Positions 25,872 through 37,051 of a DNA stretch of 64,000 nucleotides are shown piece after piece. Location: assembly GCA_001557505.1 (NCBI GenBank), contig LSAX01000001.1:5022001-5086000 (forward strand), read 5' to 3'. Position numbers and translations under genes: made by a program. This DNA is from Reticulascus tulasneorum. Taxonomy: Eukaryota; Ascomycota; Sordariomycetes; Glomerellales; Reticulascaceae. Within the stretch, counting starts at the first letter, position 1. The number at the start of each line of letters is the position of its first letter. The notes under the pieces were generated by a model. It did no database searches. It was not told the origin of the DNA and saw only the letters and a program-made list of their open reading frames with translations.

Positions 25872-28187
25872 ATGGCACCATATACGGTGGCGGGCGAGAC
25901 CTCCACGACCGATACTCGTGCCACAAGGTCCAAACGGATCTCACTGCGGCCGTCGTTATCTCGAACCTTGAGGCGTGGCCCTTCGAATCATTCTGAGCTA
26001 TCTCTGGCATCTAATGCGCCAACGGTGGGAGCTACTTCGGACGGCGGCATATCAAAGCAGACGAGACGACCAAAGTCGGATAGAAATCTCAGGAGGCAGA
26101 ATACTGTTACTTTCTCTCCGCCGCCCACCACTTACGACACGCGACAATCCATCGACAACCATAACAGACCAGCACTTCCTGGTCAGTACCCAACTGACGA
26201 CAATTACCTGGATCCTGAATCAGAATCAGAATACAGCTCCTCTGAGCTATCGGCGAACACGCAAGCAACTTCGGTTCTATCTGATGGTGTTACTGATAAA
26301 ATACCGCCTGCAGAAAAGCTGGTGCTTGGACGTGCATATCTGAGTCGCAGTGGTCCCCCAGCAAGGCACCAAGTCCGACCAGTTCCTATTCCTCGATCCA
26401 CCGCAAGTATTCAGGGTGGGAGACGAGTTGTGCATACGAGAGTGAGACCAACCAAGATAGTTCCTCAAGACGTACGCCAAAAGCAAAAGATTGAGAAAGA
26501 TGAGTTTGAACAACTCAGAGAGGAAGCAAAAACATTGCAACGAAAGCAAAATACCGCGACCAAGCAATTGGAAGACGCGCTCGAACGCTTGTCCTCGCTA
26601 CAAGCCGACAAGGACGAGGCCGAGAAGACCAGAAACCAAGAAAAGGAGTTGAGAGAATATCTCTCCCATGATCTTGATGAACGAGAGAGGATATTAGAAG
26701 ACCTTAGAAGCAGCCTTGACGAAAGGTCTCGATTGGCCGAGGATTTGAGAAGCAATCTAGATGAAAAAGGGCAGCTTTTAGCTGATCTCCGGAGCAGTTT
26801 GGACCAGAAGTCAAAAATCGTGAGCGATCTCCAAAGCAGTCTAGATACACAGGAGAGTGAACTTGGCGATCTCAAGAACAACTTCGAGGAACGAGGACAA
26901 CTTCTGGAAGACCTCAGGGGAACTCTTAGCGAGCAGGCTACGAGGCTACGAACCATCGAGAAAGAACGAAATACCCTGGAGAAGGAGAAGGATGGTCTTG
27001 ATGTCAAACTTGTCAACTTGGAGAAGGATTTCAACCATGAGAAAGGCGTCTGGAAGGGGCAGGAAGGAATCTTCATCGAGCGGATTGCCGGCTTAGAGAT
27101 ATCCAAGGAGGGACTTCAGTTTCAGGTTGAGGGTCTCGAATTGGAGATTACCGGACACAAGCAGAAGATCAGCGATCTAACGAAAGAACATCAAAAGTTG
27201 AAAGACGAATCTGAACAGCAACAGGCTCAGCTCACCGCTTTGACGGCTGAAAAGACAAATCTCGAGGACGACAAGAAGAGCCTTCAAATCCAGGCCGAGG
27301 CTCTTCAGGACGAGAAAAAGGATCTACAGGCACGTACCGAGAGTCTCGAAGAGGAGAAGAAGGGCTTAGTGACGCAAGTGAACGATCTTCAGGGAGAGAA
27401 GGAATCATTGGAGAGTCGGGTAGAGGCTCTATATCAGGACAAAGAGACGATGGCCTTAAAGGTTGATAGCCTGGAGGAGGAGAAGACACATCACGAAGCT
27501 CAAGTGGCTATTTTGACGACCGAGCGCGATGGCCTTCAAGAAGAAAATGCATCACTCAACACTCGACTAACTGGTCAGGAGAGCGAGCTCAGCAAATTAC
27601 GAGAGGAAACCAGCGACCCTCAGCCAGAGGTTGAGCCTGCACAAGAAGAGTCCGAATCTCCCAAGTCAGAGAACGATGATACGCCACCAGATACCAGCGA
27701 TAAATCGGAAGCTGAAAAGGAAACAGAGCCTGCGGCCATTGTGGTTGGCGAGACACTAGCGGATGCCGTGGTGGACACTGCTCTTCTTGAACAGCTCCGA
27801 CAACAAACCAAAGAACTACAGCAACGTAACGAGGAGCTTGAAGCGGAAGCCAGCACGATTTCAGCCCTCACGGCTGAGAAATCCGAACTCGAGGCAAAGC
27901 AGGCAGCGCTGGAACAAGATGCCCTCCAAGTTCCCGTCCTCCGCCAACAGAATGACGGCCTAGCCGCCCAGCTAGGTACCGTGACCCAACAACTCGAGGA
28001 CCTCAACAAAGTCTACCAGGCCTCCACCGCAGAGGTGGCCAGCCTAAAGACACAGGTCGGAAAGCTGCGCACACAACTAGCGTCCCAGTCGAGGAATAGC
28101 TCGCGGGCACGGAGGAAGGACAGCGTCCAGGTGAAGCAGGAGGATTTGGTCATTGTGCGGAACCCGAAGGACCGGGATACTTTGTAA
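25872..28187 (+). CDS. long coiled-coil protein with tandem 14-residue repeats
   Basis: Intronless gene of 771 residues. The ATG at 25872 has a good context (AGCAATGGC); an upstream frame extension would have to start on TTG. The first 190 residues are Ser/Thr/Arg/Pro-rich and probably disordered, with a basic start that could bind microtubules or nucleic acid (inference). From about residue 205 the protein is almost wholly heptad coiled coil. It includes a block of seven 14-residue repeats of the pattern L.(E/A)DLRSSLDE.. (26649-26942) and a block of eight repeats of the pattern L.....SLEEEK. (27240-27575). An acidic, Pro/Ser-rich linker (about residues 582-620) precedes a last coiled coil and a basic Ser/Arg-rich end. 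A structural or tethering role is likely; no named family is recognised. Confidence 0.85.
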   Translation: MAPYTVAGETSTTDTRATRSKRISLRPSLSRTLRRGPSNHSELSLASNAPTVGATSDGGISKQTRRPKSDRNLRRQNTVTFSPPPTTYDTRQSIDNHNRPALPGQYPTDDNYLDPESESEYSSSELSANTQATSVLSDGVTDKIPPAEKLVLGRAYLSRSGPPARHQVRPVPIPRSTASIQGGRRVVHTRVRPTKIVPQDVRQKQKIEKDEFEQLREEAKTLQRKQNTATKQLEDALERLSSLQADKDEAEKTRNQEKELREYLSHDLDERERILEDLRSSLDERSRLAEDLRSNLDEKGQLLADLRSSLDQKSKIVSDLQSSLDTQESELGDLKNNFEERGQLLEDLRGTLSEQATRLRTIEKERNTLEKEKDGLDVKLVNLEKDFNHEKGVWKGQEGIFIERIAGLEISKEGLQFQVEGLELEITGHKQKISDLTKEHQKLKDESEQQQAQLTALTAEKTNLEDDKKSLQIQAEALQDEKKDLQARTESLEEEKKGLVTQVNDLQGEKESLESRVEALYQDKETMALKVDSLEEEKTHHEAQVAILTTERDGLQEENASLNTRLTGQESELSKLREETSDPQPEVEPAQEESESPKSENDDTPPDTSDKSEAEKETEPAAIVVGETLADAVVDTALLEQLRQQTKELQQRNEELEAEASTISALTAEKSELEAKQAALEQDALQVPVLRQQNDGLAAQLGTVTQQLEDLNKVYQASTAEVASLKTQVGKLRTQLASQSRNSSRARRKDSVQVKQEDLVIVRNPKDRDTL
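26649..26942 (+). repeat. seven tandem 42-bp coding repeats (14-residue units)
   Basis: Within the coiled-coil gene. Units begin LREYLSHD, ILEDLRSS, LAEDLRSN, LLADLRSS, IVSDLQSS, ELGDLKNN and LLEDLRGT. Each is exactly 14 residues, two heptads, with no gap. Confidence 0.85.
27240..27575 (+). repeat. eight tandem 42-bp coding repeats (14-residue units), second type
   Basis: Units begin LTAEKTNL, LQIQAEAL, LQARTESL, LVTQVNDL, LESRVEAL, MALKVDSL, HEAQVAIL and LQEENASL. Each is exactly 14 residues. The first six carry an acidic/basic EEEK-like end; the last two have diverged. Confidence 0.8.
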
Positions 28188-28784
28188 GCTTGTACTCCAA
28201 TCTCAACTTCATATTTCAGCTGACTTTTGTGGCAGCCAGGTTATGCGAAAATCCGATCTGCATGCTTCAAGCTCGTCGAGAAGTTCATCTCAACCGGGAG
28301 ACGACACATAGCTTGACCGGCATCAAGTACGAAGCCTTGAAACCGAAAACCAGAACGACTAATAGAAACAAATGGGCAGAAGTGATTTGCAATTCCTTGG
28401 AAAGAAACGATGATTGGATTTCAGGCCGTCGAGTTGATGGGGCAGAAGCTGATTTATTGTGTTAGACGGCAGGATTTACGTGCCTCTCTGAGGTTTGGCG
28501 CTGGCGGACAAAAGAAATGGTATTGAGAATTCGGTTTGTAATGTACCATGTACGTAGGAGAATGTAGGAAAGTTGGTAGGATTTGTAAGTATGAGTGTTT
28601 TGTAAGTAGATAGCATCAACCAACACTGGTCATTTCAGTTCTCTATGTATCTAATGTTGTTTCCTTCACCCAGGGATTGAAGCCGAGTACCATTCATCAG
28701 ACACGAGCTGAGTAGATATCATGTCGACACATGCTGCGTAGCTCTACCATCTTGTCGCAGCTTCACAGCGGTTTGCGCTCTGCT
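28188..28784. other. convergent intergenic region
   Basis: About 600 bp between the 3' ends of the coiled-coil gene and the SDR gene. A short frame continues past the stop but has no support. Nothing else is seen. Confidence 0.5.
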
Positions 28785-29807
28785 CTACAGCAATGGTTCT
28801 ACCTCAGTTGGTTGCCCTACTACTTCGAAGCTCGCATCCCATAACTGCCCCGCATCTTCCATATCATAGGCCCATTCCGCGTGTCCAAGGTCTATTCCAA
28901 GCTCCTTGCCCTTCATAGGTCCGGCGGCCGCGCACTGCTCTATATAGCGACCCTTGATGCCATCGTTCAGAGCTTCACTCGACACAGCTGCCCAGACTGT
29001 CGTCGCCGCACCCTGGCCCGTCGACTGAAGTGACTTCCGAATCACTGGATGCTGCCACATTCCGGCGAACATCTCGGGTGCATGCCGATCAATACTGCTG
29101 CCCTCTCTGGTCACGCCCGGATCCAGACTGTACGCGTGCACGCCGCGTGGGCCATATCTACGCTCAATCTCGTTTGCCATATACACCTGCGCGAGCTTGC
29201 TTCGACCATAGCCATCGAAGATGCCCTGTTTTCCACTGAGATGCAAATCCTTGAGGTCGATACGTTCGTACTGATGCCCTTTGCTCGAGACGTTCACTAC
29301 CCGCGATGGGAAAGCCGGGCTGGAACTTGAGATCAGCGCCGTTTTGACGAGCTGGAAGAGTAGAAACGGCCCCCAGTAGTGCACTGCCAGTTGGGATTCA
29401 AGCCCCGCCGCTGTGTGGAGCTCCGGAGGTGCCAACACGCCGGCGTTGTTGACGAGGACGTTCAGCTGGCCTCCTGTGAGTTCAGTTAACTTTGCCGCTG
29501 CTCTCCTGACGCTATCCAAGTCCGATAAATCCAGTTTCAGAAGCTGTATCCTAGGAGATAGGATGTCCGCCAGGACTTGTTTCGCTTTGGCAGTGTCACG
29601 GACACTTAGAACAAGACGGGCACCGGTCGTGGCAAGGGCTCGGGAAGTGGTTAAACCGAGACCTGAGGAGGCCCCAGTGATGAGTATAACCTTGCCGCTA
29701 AGGGCATCTTCCAGCATCTCATCTTTTATGATCTGCATGGCAGTAGGCCGCTCGTCGCCAGGACCGCTAATGTTCTCATTCTTGTATGCTTCCTGATAGC
29801 GAGACAT
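28785..29807 (-). CDS. short-chain dehydrogenase/reductase, retinol-dehydrogenase/WWOX-like
   Basis: Intronless gene, 340 residues; NAD(P)-dependent oxidoreductase of the classical SDR fold, cytosolic. The cofactor loop TGASSGLG is at residues 44-51, the structural motif NNAG at 120-123, the catalytic Ser in NVSSKGH at about 174, and Tyr200/Lys204 in YGRSK. Together these complete the Asn-Ser-Tyr-Lys set. A 38-residue N-terminal extension precedes the Rossmann fold, and an extra C-terminal segment follows it, as in the retinol-dehydrogenase-like branch common in fungi. The Zn2Cys6 regulator lies upstream in the same direction, which may mean local control (inference). The substrate cannot be predicted. 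Confidence 0.92.
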   Translation of the reverse strand: MSRYQEAYKNENISGPGDERPTAMQIIKDEMLEDALSGKVILITGASSGLGLTTSRALATTGARLVLSVRDTAKAKQVLADILSPRIQLLKLDLSDLDSVRRAAAKLTELTGGQLNVLVNNAGVLAPPELHTAAGLESQLAVHYWGPFLLFQLVKTALISSSSPAFPSRVVNVSSKGHQYERIDLKDLHLSGKQGIFDGYGRSKLAQVYMANEIERRYGPRGVHAYSLDPGVTREGSSIDRHAPEMFAGMWQHPVIRKSLQSTGQGAATTVWAAVSSEALNDGIKGRYIEQCAAAGPMKGKELGIDLGHAEWAYDMEDAGQLWDASFEVVGQPTEVEPLL

Positions 29808-30615
29808 GTTTCTTAAGTTATGGTGTATGTGGAAAGAACGCTGGTGATGAACCTTGACTGTCTTTGAATTATGAACTAGTTGCTTTACATACTCGCTGAC
29901 TTACTCGGTGTATCAATTTCTGGTGCTGCGGTTGTGATTGTGTATTCGAAGGAGGTTGCCGCTTATTTGCTGATAAGAATAGATAGAGCCTTTTGCAATA
30001 ATAATGATGAGTAGGCAGATGCTAGAGAGATGTAAAGGATTAAAAGATCGGAAAAGAACCCTGGGGAACAAGAGTTATATCTATAGCCGCCTTAGGTGGA
30101 GGAAAGAAAAAGTGCCCGAATCAGAAAGTGCCCGAAAATGTTAAACCCTCCGAATCTGGTATCTAGATTTTTAGCAGTTACCCGCAAGAAGGGATTACCT
30201 TTGGCTAAAATTGGCACCAATAACTTCGCTATAGTCTATATAAGATCGCCTTCCTGTATACTTGTACCTCTCTTCGCAAGCATGAATGTCTGATCGGGAT
30301 CCTAGGATAGGAAGAAGCTAGCCTAGCACTTAGTTCGACTGACTTTCTGGGCGAACCTCTCTGCTACGGATATTATTTTACTCATCATCCATGGGCTCGT
30401 CAGCATGGTCAACTTTCTATCTCGTCATTTACATTTACTTTACCAGGAGAGGGCGGGCTCCGTACAGGGGATCGGAGACAATGGTCCGGTGGAAACCATT
30501 GGGCTGTAGTCATTCTCGCCTTGAAACAAAGAATATCTCTATTTTAACTTGTGACTCTGAGTCTCTATACCCAATACTCGAATTATAAAAGAAGATTGAG
30601 TACCTTGCGGCTAGT
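29808..30615. other. 0.8-kb intergenic region
   Basis: Promoter of the SDR gene and 3' side of the regulator gene. It is AT-rich. It contains a 12-bp motif repeated at 30109-30120 and 30125-30136, perhaps an old transposon end, but no terminal repeats could be paired. Confidence 0.5.
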
Positions 30616-31980
30616 TTAAACCCTTCCCAATCGTTCCAGGACCTTCTGAATGTTTCGCTGCAGTGAATCTACATGGCTGCTATCAGCCTTGGGAATACCA
30701 TTATTGGCATGCTCTATAAGACGTTGGAGGATGGGTGCTAAATCTCTGTTTACGAAGAGTCCGTTCGATGGTGTGGCCGGATGAGAGAGACAAGATCCAG
30801 CTAGAAGTCCTATCTGACGCTCCATATTTTGTACGCGGTCGTGCATAATGTGAACGACGATCCGGACATATATATTCGACTGCATGTCAAACATTGGTGG
30901 CAGGCCCCCAACATGGACTGTGGACTTGACGCGCGATAGCCTCAAAACCTCATCAGAGAAGTCTCCAAGCGAGCGATGAAGATGCGCAAACAAGAGATCA
31001 AAGAGCTGTCGGAGTTGTGAATATACTGAGAGCACCAGGAGTATAGTCGGCACGCCAGGAGACACTTGTCTACGTTGCAGGTCTATTGGTCGAATCTCAG
31101 ACGCCGCGGCGGCGGACTGCTCGTCAGAAAACGGAGTTGACGGAGTCAAGCTTTGCACAACACTCAAAAACTCTTCGCTGCACAGAAGGGCTTGTGCCAT
31201 GGGGTTCTTGTCGGGTTGTTCCATCAGTACAATGCAAGGCTCTGGCGGAGCACGCGATTCCCAGGTAAGGGAGTTCAAGTATGAGATCACCACGGTGATG
31301 CGCTCGCTCAGACGCGAAGCGGAGGCCAACTGACGCAACTCGCCCCTCCCTATTGTATTACTTCTGCTGCTGAGAGCTTGCAAAGCATCTGGGCGTTCTG
31401 CTCCCACGTCTTCGCGCACAGGCGCAGGATCAAGATCCATGGAACCATTGCGACTAAGAGAAGTTTGCTGCTGGTTCATCGCCTCCAATACCTCTGGATG
31501 GGACAATGCTCTCGGTACATGGACTTCCTCAAAAAATAGTTGAAAGTCGTCATGGAGGTCCCACAAATTCGGCGGGCTAGAATAGCTGTGAACGGCTTCA
31601 ATTACTCCGACAGGAGAACCTGTCACTCCAGGTCTGCTGAAGGTGTCGGCCATGAGATCACTTGGGGACCAAATCACAGTTGCTTCTACTGACTGCGATA
31701 CACCCCTGGATTCGATCAAAGGTTGACCCGGCGCACCACATTGAGACCCCTGAGCGCCAAAGATTCTTGCAGGGGCTTGACCCGGTTGAGAGCGGCCACT
31801 CGCATTGACATCCGCTTTTCGTGGTCGTCCAAGCCGCCTCGCAGGACCGGTCACGCAGTTCGCACCGGCGCGGATGCAGCGGGCGCAAGGATCAGTAGCA
31901 GCACCCGCTCGGAGACATCGGAGCCTTTGTGTCTTGCATCGGTCGCAAGCAGAGCGCTTTGTCGCCATTTCCGGATTCAT
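30616..31980 (-). CDS. Zn2Cys6 fungal transcription factor
   Basis: Nuclear DNA-binding regulator, 454 residues, single exon. The zinc cluster is complete: Cys12, 15, 22, 32, 35 and 42, spacing C-x2-C-x6-C-x9-C-x2-C-x6-C. It is followed by a basic GRPRKA patch resembling an AT-hook. The rest resembles the AflR-like C-terminal region: a poorly conserved Ser-rich middle, then helices around LLVLSVYSQLRQLFDLLFAHL and YVRIVVHIMHDRVQNMERQI. The ATG at 31980 (MNPEMATKRSACDRC) was chosen; the frame extends further upstream only to a TTG, and a second ATG lies four codons inside. Its neighbour in the same direction is the SDR gene. Targets are unknown; no biosynthetic core gene is in the window. Confidence 0.88.
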   Translation of the reverse strand: MNPEMATKRSACDRCKTQRLRCLRAGAATDPCARCIRAGANCVTGPARRLGRPRKADVNASGRSQPGQAPARIFGAQGSQCGAPGQPLIESRGVSQSVEATVIWSPSDLMADTFSRPGVTGSPVGVIEAVHSYSSPPNLWDLHDDFQLFFEEVHVPRALSHPEVLEAMNQQQTSLSRNGSMDLDPAPVREDVGAERPDALQALSSRSNTIGRGELRQLASASRLSERITVVISYLNSLTWESRAPPEPCIVLMEQPDKNPMAQALLCSEEFLSVVQSLTPSTPFSDEQSAAAASEIRPIDLQRRQVSPGVPTILLVLSVYSQLRQLFDLLFAHLHRSLGDFSDEVLRLSRVKSTVHVGGLPPMFDMQSNIYVRIVVHIMHDRVQNMERQIGLLAGSCLSHPATPSNGLFVNRDLAPILQRLIEHANNGIPKADSSHVDSLQRNIQKVLERLGRV

Positions 31981-33879
31981 GGAGAAAGGCGGGATGATAG
32001 CGAGTAATAGGACGATGTGTGCGGAGGACGAGTGTTCCACTTGTGGACTCTCGTCGTTGGACAACGGTGCCCGCTTTGCGAAATTCGGAGGTTTTTGGAA
32101 CGAGCAAAAGTGCCGAAGTATGTAATTAAGAGCATAGATACTTAGCTGTGGCTTCTCATTATGGGGTACAGTTGAATTTCTGCGCTGATGTGGTTATCAT
32201 GTCATATTCCGACGTGCTTCGGCTCCGAAGCCCGAGCTCACCCGCAATCGGCCTTTGCGATCGAGTTCCCTTCTGGTGAATACTCCATTAAACAATAAGC
32301 CCGCTGCTCACGAAGGTCCTTGGATCCACACCGAAGCCGAAGTTTACACTTCCATTTTACGGTGAGTTGCTCCGTGATACCGGATCTGCCGCGGGCACTG
32401 ACAACGCACGTTCACGCCATCATGGACCGAGAACGCCGTGGTAGATTATGAGCATTTCACTACTATTTACTTGTTTCCCCTGTTTTGCCAAAAGTATGCT
32501 ACAGATTCGCCACCGCTGAAAGAATGAGTATTCTACCGCTTGCAGAGTGTCCGGCTGACCCAGCAGTTCCTTGCAGACTTCATATCAAATTGGTAAATTA
32601 CAACCGGCTCCTGGCGTCCTCGGAGCCTTTAGGACAAGAGCTAACTGGTTTGCGTAGGGAGTTCCCTTCCTCCATTTGGGAGATGTGGCACAAATCGCAA
32701 TGAGGCTAATATTTGCTTGAGGCAGCCAGACGAATGATATCAACCAAGGCTGTGATTCTGCACACTAACAAAGTCGAACGTCGGCCTAGACCCCTGTGTG
32801 GTCCAACGCTGTGTGACTGTGGGCGCGCTGCAAGTCGGGGGTAGTTGAAAGGTGCAGCTAAGCCCCTAACTCCACCACGAGCTATTATTCCATCCCGCAT
32901 CAGCAAAACAACTCCCCGTATCCTGCCTCGGCGATGAAATCCGAAAGTGCCTGATGATTACACGGGGGGTTTCATTACGACGTCATGAGGATTGGGGCCC
33001 GGGTGTGGCGATGAAATAAATGCAAATGAGACGGGACAGTCAGCGGGTGTGGGGATACGAAACGCATCTGCCTTGTTCCCAACGTCACAGCTGAGGCGGG
33101 GTGGCAAGACTTGGACCCTGAATTTCCGATGGCGCAACCTGTCTTTCGGTGCCCCCGTCAGCTCACTCCGAGTCATGTGGGATGCATCAGCTGGACTGAA
33201 CGGAGTCGAACTTTCAAATCTCAGAGGCTTTCGATTTAGCGGCAAGCCAAAAGCGTTGCTTAATTTGTGAATACAGCTTCCGAAGACAATGAATGCATAT
33301 GGGTCTTTGTCGCGATGGGGCCTCGCTGGACAACGAAAGGGTAACCAAAGGGCACAACACGATTTAGATTGGCACGACGTCTCTCGCTCCTATCCATTTA
33401 CAAACACGTACCAAACCCAGCCCAAAACCCAAGTCCAAAACCCAGAATCCAGAAACGCCATTTGCCCCATGCCATTGTGCCATATAATAAAAATGTTGAA
33501 CCCATCCCATGGTATGATGTCGAGTCGTTAGTGTACAATGTTGATGCTTTTCTTCCCCCTTTTTTATTTCCCATGGCCACGGAGGACTTCCGTATGGATA
33601 CTGATAGCCTTCGTGGCTCTTTGGGGTATCGTGCCTTCGATTCCTGAAAGGCGCTCTCTAATTCAAGTGGTAAATGCGAGACCCGAATGCCGATTAGGTC
33701 ATGACGTCGTCTTGGTTGGGTCACCAGGGTAAAGCGCCGTGTTCGAGGTCTATAACGGTGACCCAGACCCAATGTCTGCGGGTGGTGTTTGTTGGACGTG
33801 AACATTCGACAGAGTCGCGGGTCGGACAACCCCTGTTCATGTCCTCCGCGCTCGAGGGCGCAGAGATGTGGCAGCGCCT
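31981..33879. other. 1.9-kb intergenic region
   Basis: Upstream of the regulator and downstream of the SCOC-like gene (both leftward). No domain-bearing frame, repeat or RNA gene was recognised. Confidence 0.5.
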
Positions 33880-34501
33880 TTACTTTTTCCCCTTGCTCCC
33901 CGAGGCGGTGATCTTGCTCGTTGTCATCAGGTCGCCAATGTACTTTTGCAGGAATTTGTTATTGTTGTCCAGCTTGTCATGCTCTTCCCTGACGGCCTCG
34001 ATTCGGTGGAAGATGGTGAGCAGCGAGTCCTGCAGAGCCTTTGCGTGTCTGTGGCACCTGTTGGTCAACAACGAACACGACGGGGGCATGAGCTGGTGCA
34101 ACAAACCTCTTTAACTCTTCTCTTGCTTCTCGTCCTAGCGCCTCGATGTCCTCGCTCGTCCTCCTCGGACTCATGGCCCTGACATCATTAGGCCCAAAAT
34201 GTGTCTCGACCGGTCCAACAGCGGAGCTATCCCGCGGCACGGCTAGAGGACCGCTACTCGTTCGGCTGGGCAGGCCGGGGCGCATTGGTCTTGGTGCGTG
34301 GATCTGATGTTCGTGGTCGTGGTCTTGGTCGACGGACGAGGAGGATGAGGACGAGGATGACGAGCGCTCAATGTGCGCGGCATGGTGGCGGCGGTCGCGA
34401 TGGTTGTCCATAGGTCCATGATCCATCGTGTCGGGATCTCTGGCGGTCGTGTTCTGAAAGGTGGTGGGGGAGGAAGAAGCGAAGTCGTTTGAGGCTGGCA
34501 T
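33880..34501 (-). CDS. SCOC-like short coiled-coil protein (DUF2205 type)
   Basis: Small coiled-coil protein related to the short coiled-coil (SCOC) family, which acts at the Golgi and endosomes in animals; the fungal role is inferred. Exons 34501-34107 and 34048-33880 (58-nt intron, donor GTTTGT) give 187 residues; an alternative acceptor nine bases earlier would add three. The N-terminal 120 residues are Ser/Pro/His/Asp-rich, with a run of ten Ser, and are probably disordered. The spliced C-terminus reads EELKRHAKALQDSLL and continues into KLDNNNKFLQKYIGDLM, the family core, ending in a basic SKGKK. The start at 34501 is the first ATG; the frame continues upstream only from a GTG, so a further 5' exon cannot be excluded. 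Confidence 0.72.
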
Positions 34502-37037
34502 TAAGTTGGAGAGGGGAATGGGTTGGTTTAAAGTTGGCTCGTCGAAAAGGTAAAAAGGCGCAAGTCGTCGATCCAAGTTTACTTCCGTCACCGTTATAGC
34601 CTTCGAGAGGGAATTATTGCCACCATGGAAGCTCGCAGAGTGGCGGGCAGTGAATCAACACGAAAACGGGGGAAGAGGATGTGGAAGAAGAAGAAGAAGC
34701 AGACGAAAGAAGAAAGGTGATGGTGTGTGGGTGGCGGAGAGTGGGGAGCCAGAGGTGGTGGTTGGAAAACACCACTAAGGTTACGGGTTCAGTTGTTTGT
34801 TGGTTTGGTTTGGTAAGGGTGGAGTACTTACAGTGACTTCTCCCTCTCCTGTAGGTACGCCAGCCAGGGTCCCTCAGGGCAGGGCAGAGCAGGTCCGGGG
34901 GCCTGAATGGGCGCTGAGTGTGGAGCACGGTGCCCAAGGAGGTGCTGATTACAAGTCCGCAATCCCAAATTAAGGGTCCAGTAAGTAAGCGGCAGAGGAG
35001 TCAAGTTCAAGGGCCCTGGCGGGAACCCTTATTATTTGCTAGTCTTTTTCTCCTTTCAAGCGAGAGGTGTGCTGTGCTACGCTGGTAATAGCGGGCTACA
35101 TTCGAGGGAAACAGGTTTGTGGGGGGCCGGGGCCGGGGGAAATGGGAAATGGGAAATGGGAGAACGGACAACCTGATTACGATTTGACGGCACATGGAGA
35201 GCCCATCATGTTTTCATTTGCCCATCCGTCCTACCACGCCTGCTTACAGGGTCCAGTTTCTCTTGTACATACCTACCCACCCAGATAGGCACACACGTTT
35301 GGTTCAGTGGGGTTGAGATCAGCGGCATTCGGGACAGGCAGGGGCTCATGGTACCTCCACTGGAAGTACATACCGGCGGCACTTGGTCAGGACATAATAA
35401 CAGGCTTTCTACTGAGCATACAAAAGACATGGGCCTCTCTGTAGAATGATGGGACTGATCGCAAGTCCCGCAAACGTGCTCTAGGTGCCTTAGTAATTCG
35501 CACAATGTCTTGATGCAGTATGTCGATCGGGATGATTCGACGCATGGCGGCGTGATGGAGAAGCGGTGATGTTGTCACTCGTTGGGTCACGCTCTAATGC
35601 TGGTTTTTAGGGCAGGCTTCACTGGGTCGGCACGGTTGGAAACAGCCTGACTGGGGCACACCAATGTGAACAGTGTCGATGGGTGTATTTATGGCCTGCC
35701 TTCAGCCTCCCAGCCTCGCTGTCGCATGAATATGCGGGAGCTGCCAGAGCAAAGCAGAGTGCATCCATCTCCAGCACATGCCATTGCATCGCAGACATCT
35801 ATGTATCTACATTTGTCCCGATGCAAACACATATCCCACGCAGCAACAGTCCCTACCTAGACAACGACTAGTGCACGCTGCATAGTTGCAGGTGAGGTAC
35901 TGACAGAGGAAGGGTGGGATATGCGTGGGGTGGAAAGCGCTGCACCGAGACAAACCCCATACCTGGACCGTCTCCTCCTCTGCAACCCGTACAAAGAGCA
36001 AAAGTCACGATGTCGCGGATGGATGCGCGTCCCAAGACCTGGGAGCGGCCAGATATATTACGAGATCGGCGCCCAGTGACGCCATTATGGCTCCGCAACG
36101 ATTGGTTTCTGCTGGGTTCCGCTTATTTTTACAGGGGCCTTCCGGTGACATGACAGGGGAATAATTTCTGCACCTATGTGCCGAGCATTCCTCTCCTCAT
36201 TGGTCCCTTTGCCAAGTAGAGGATTAACTTTAATTACCCAGAGGCAAGGAGGCAGCACCTGAGTAACTTATCGGCGAGTCAACCTTATTAGTCGTGCACT
36301 CTCGGATTCTTCGCTTCATTACTCATTCAGTCCTTATTTCAGAGCTCCCCACACAGGCTCAGCACTCGCAGGTCGCGGCCGACCGCTCCCAGCCAGTTTG
36401 CTTGCCTGCATGTTTTGGCTGGCTGGCTGCCTGGTTGCTTAGACTGCCTGTATGCTAATAAATGCTTCATGCCGTGTGTCACCAGTACCTACATAGAAAA
36501 TACCGAATGCTGATCTTATGATGCCCAGACATCGAAGCAACCCAGCTCCGCTACCCAGCCTGTGAGGATGCGGCGCTGCTCACCCTTTTCCAACTTCTAT
36601 GCCATCCCCGTCGCGCAGGGAAAGGGGACTTCTGTCCACTCCATTCTTTGACAGACAGGCAGACAGGAGACGGCGTGACAGGCAGACACACGACACATGG
36701 TGCCGCCATGCGGCGAGTCAGTCTGCTCATTAACAAAGGAATGAGGTGGTGGGGGTGTGTGTGGTGGTAGTGTACACGGCTACAAATAACTCCCATGTAC
36801 ATTCTAGCATGCAGTCTTATTCATCCAACCTAGTCCGTACACCAGATACGCGACCGCCAAAAAAGAAGCATACAAGCATCCCCGACAGGACCCCTGATTT
36901 TGATGCAACGGGGCGCCCGTGGGTTTCTTCTTCTTTTCATCTGACCATCTGTTCACCCCGGAGCGGTTCCGTTGGATTTTTGTCGCCAATCCGCAAACAC
37001 AGACCGTGCCAAACCTGACACACCGAAACACAGCCAA

Positions 37038-37051
37038 GGGGGGGGGGGGGG
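37038..37051. repeat. poly(G) tract, 14 nt
   Basis: Uninterrupted run of 14 G in intergenic DNA. Confidence 0.85.

Noticed and set aside
26465..27106. 213-codon antisense frame rich in Ser/Leu/Arg
   Set aside because: It is the mirror of the repeated coiled-coil codons; no independent evidence.
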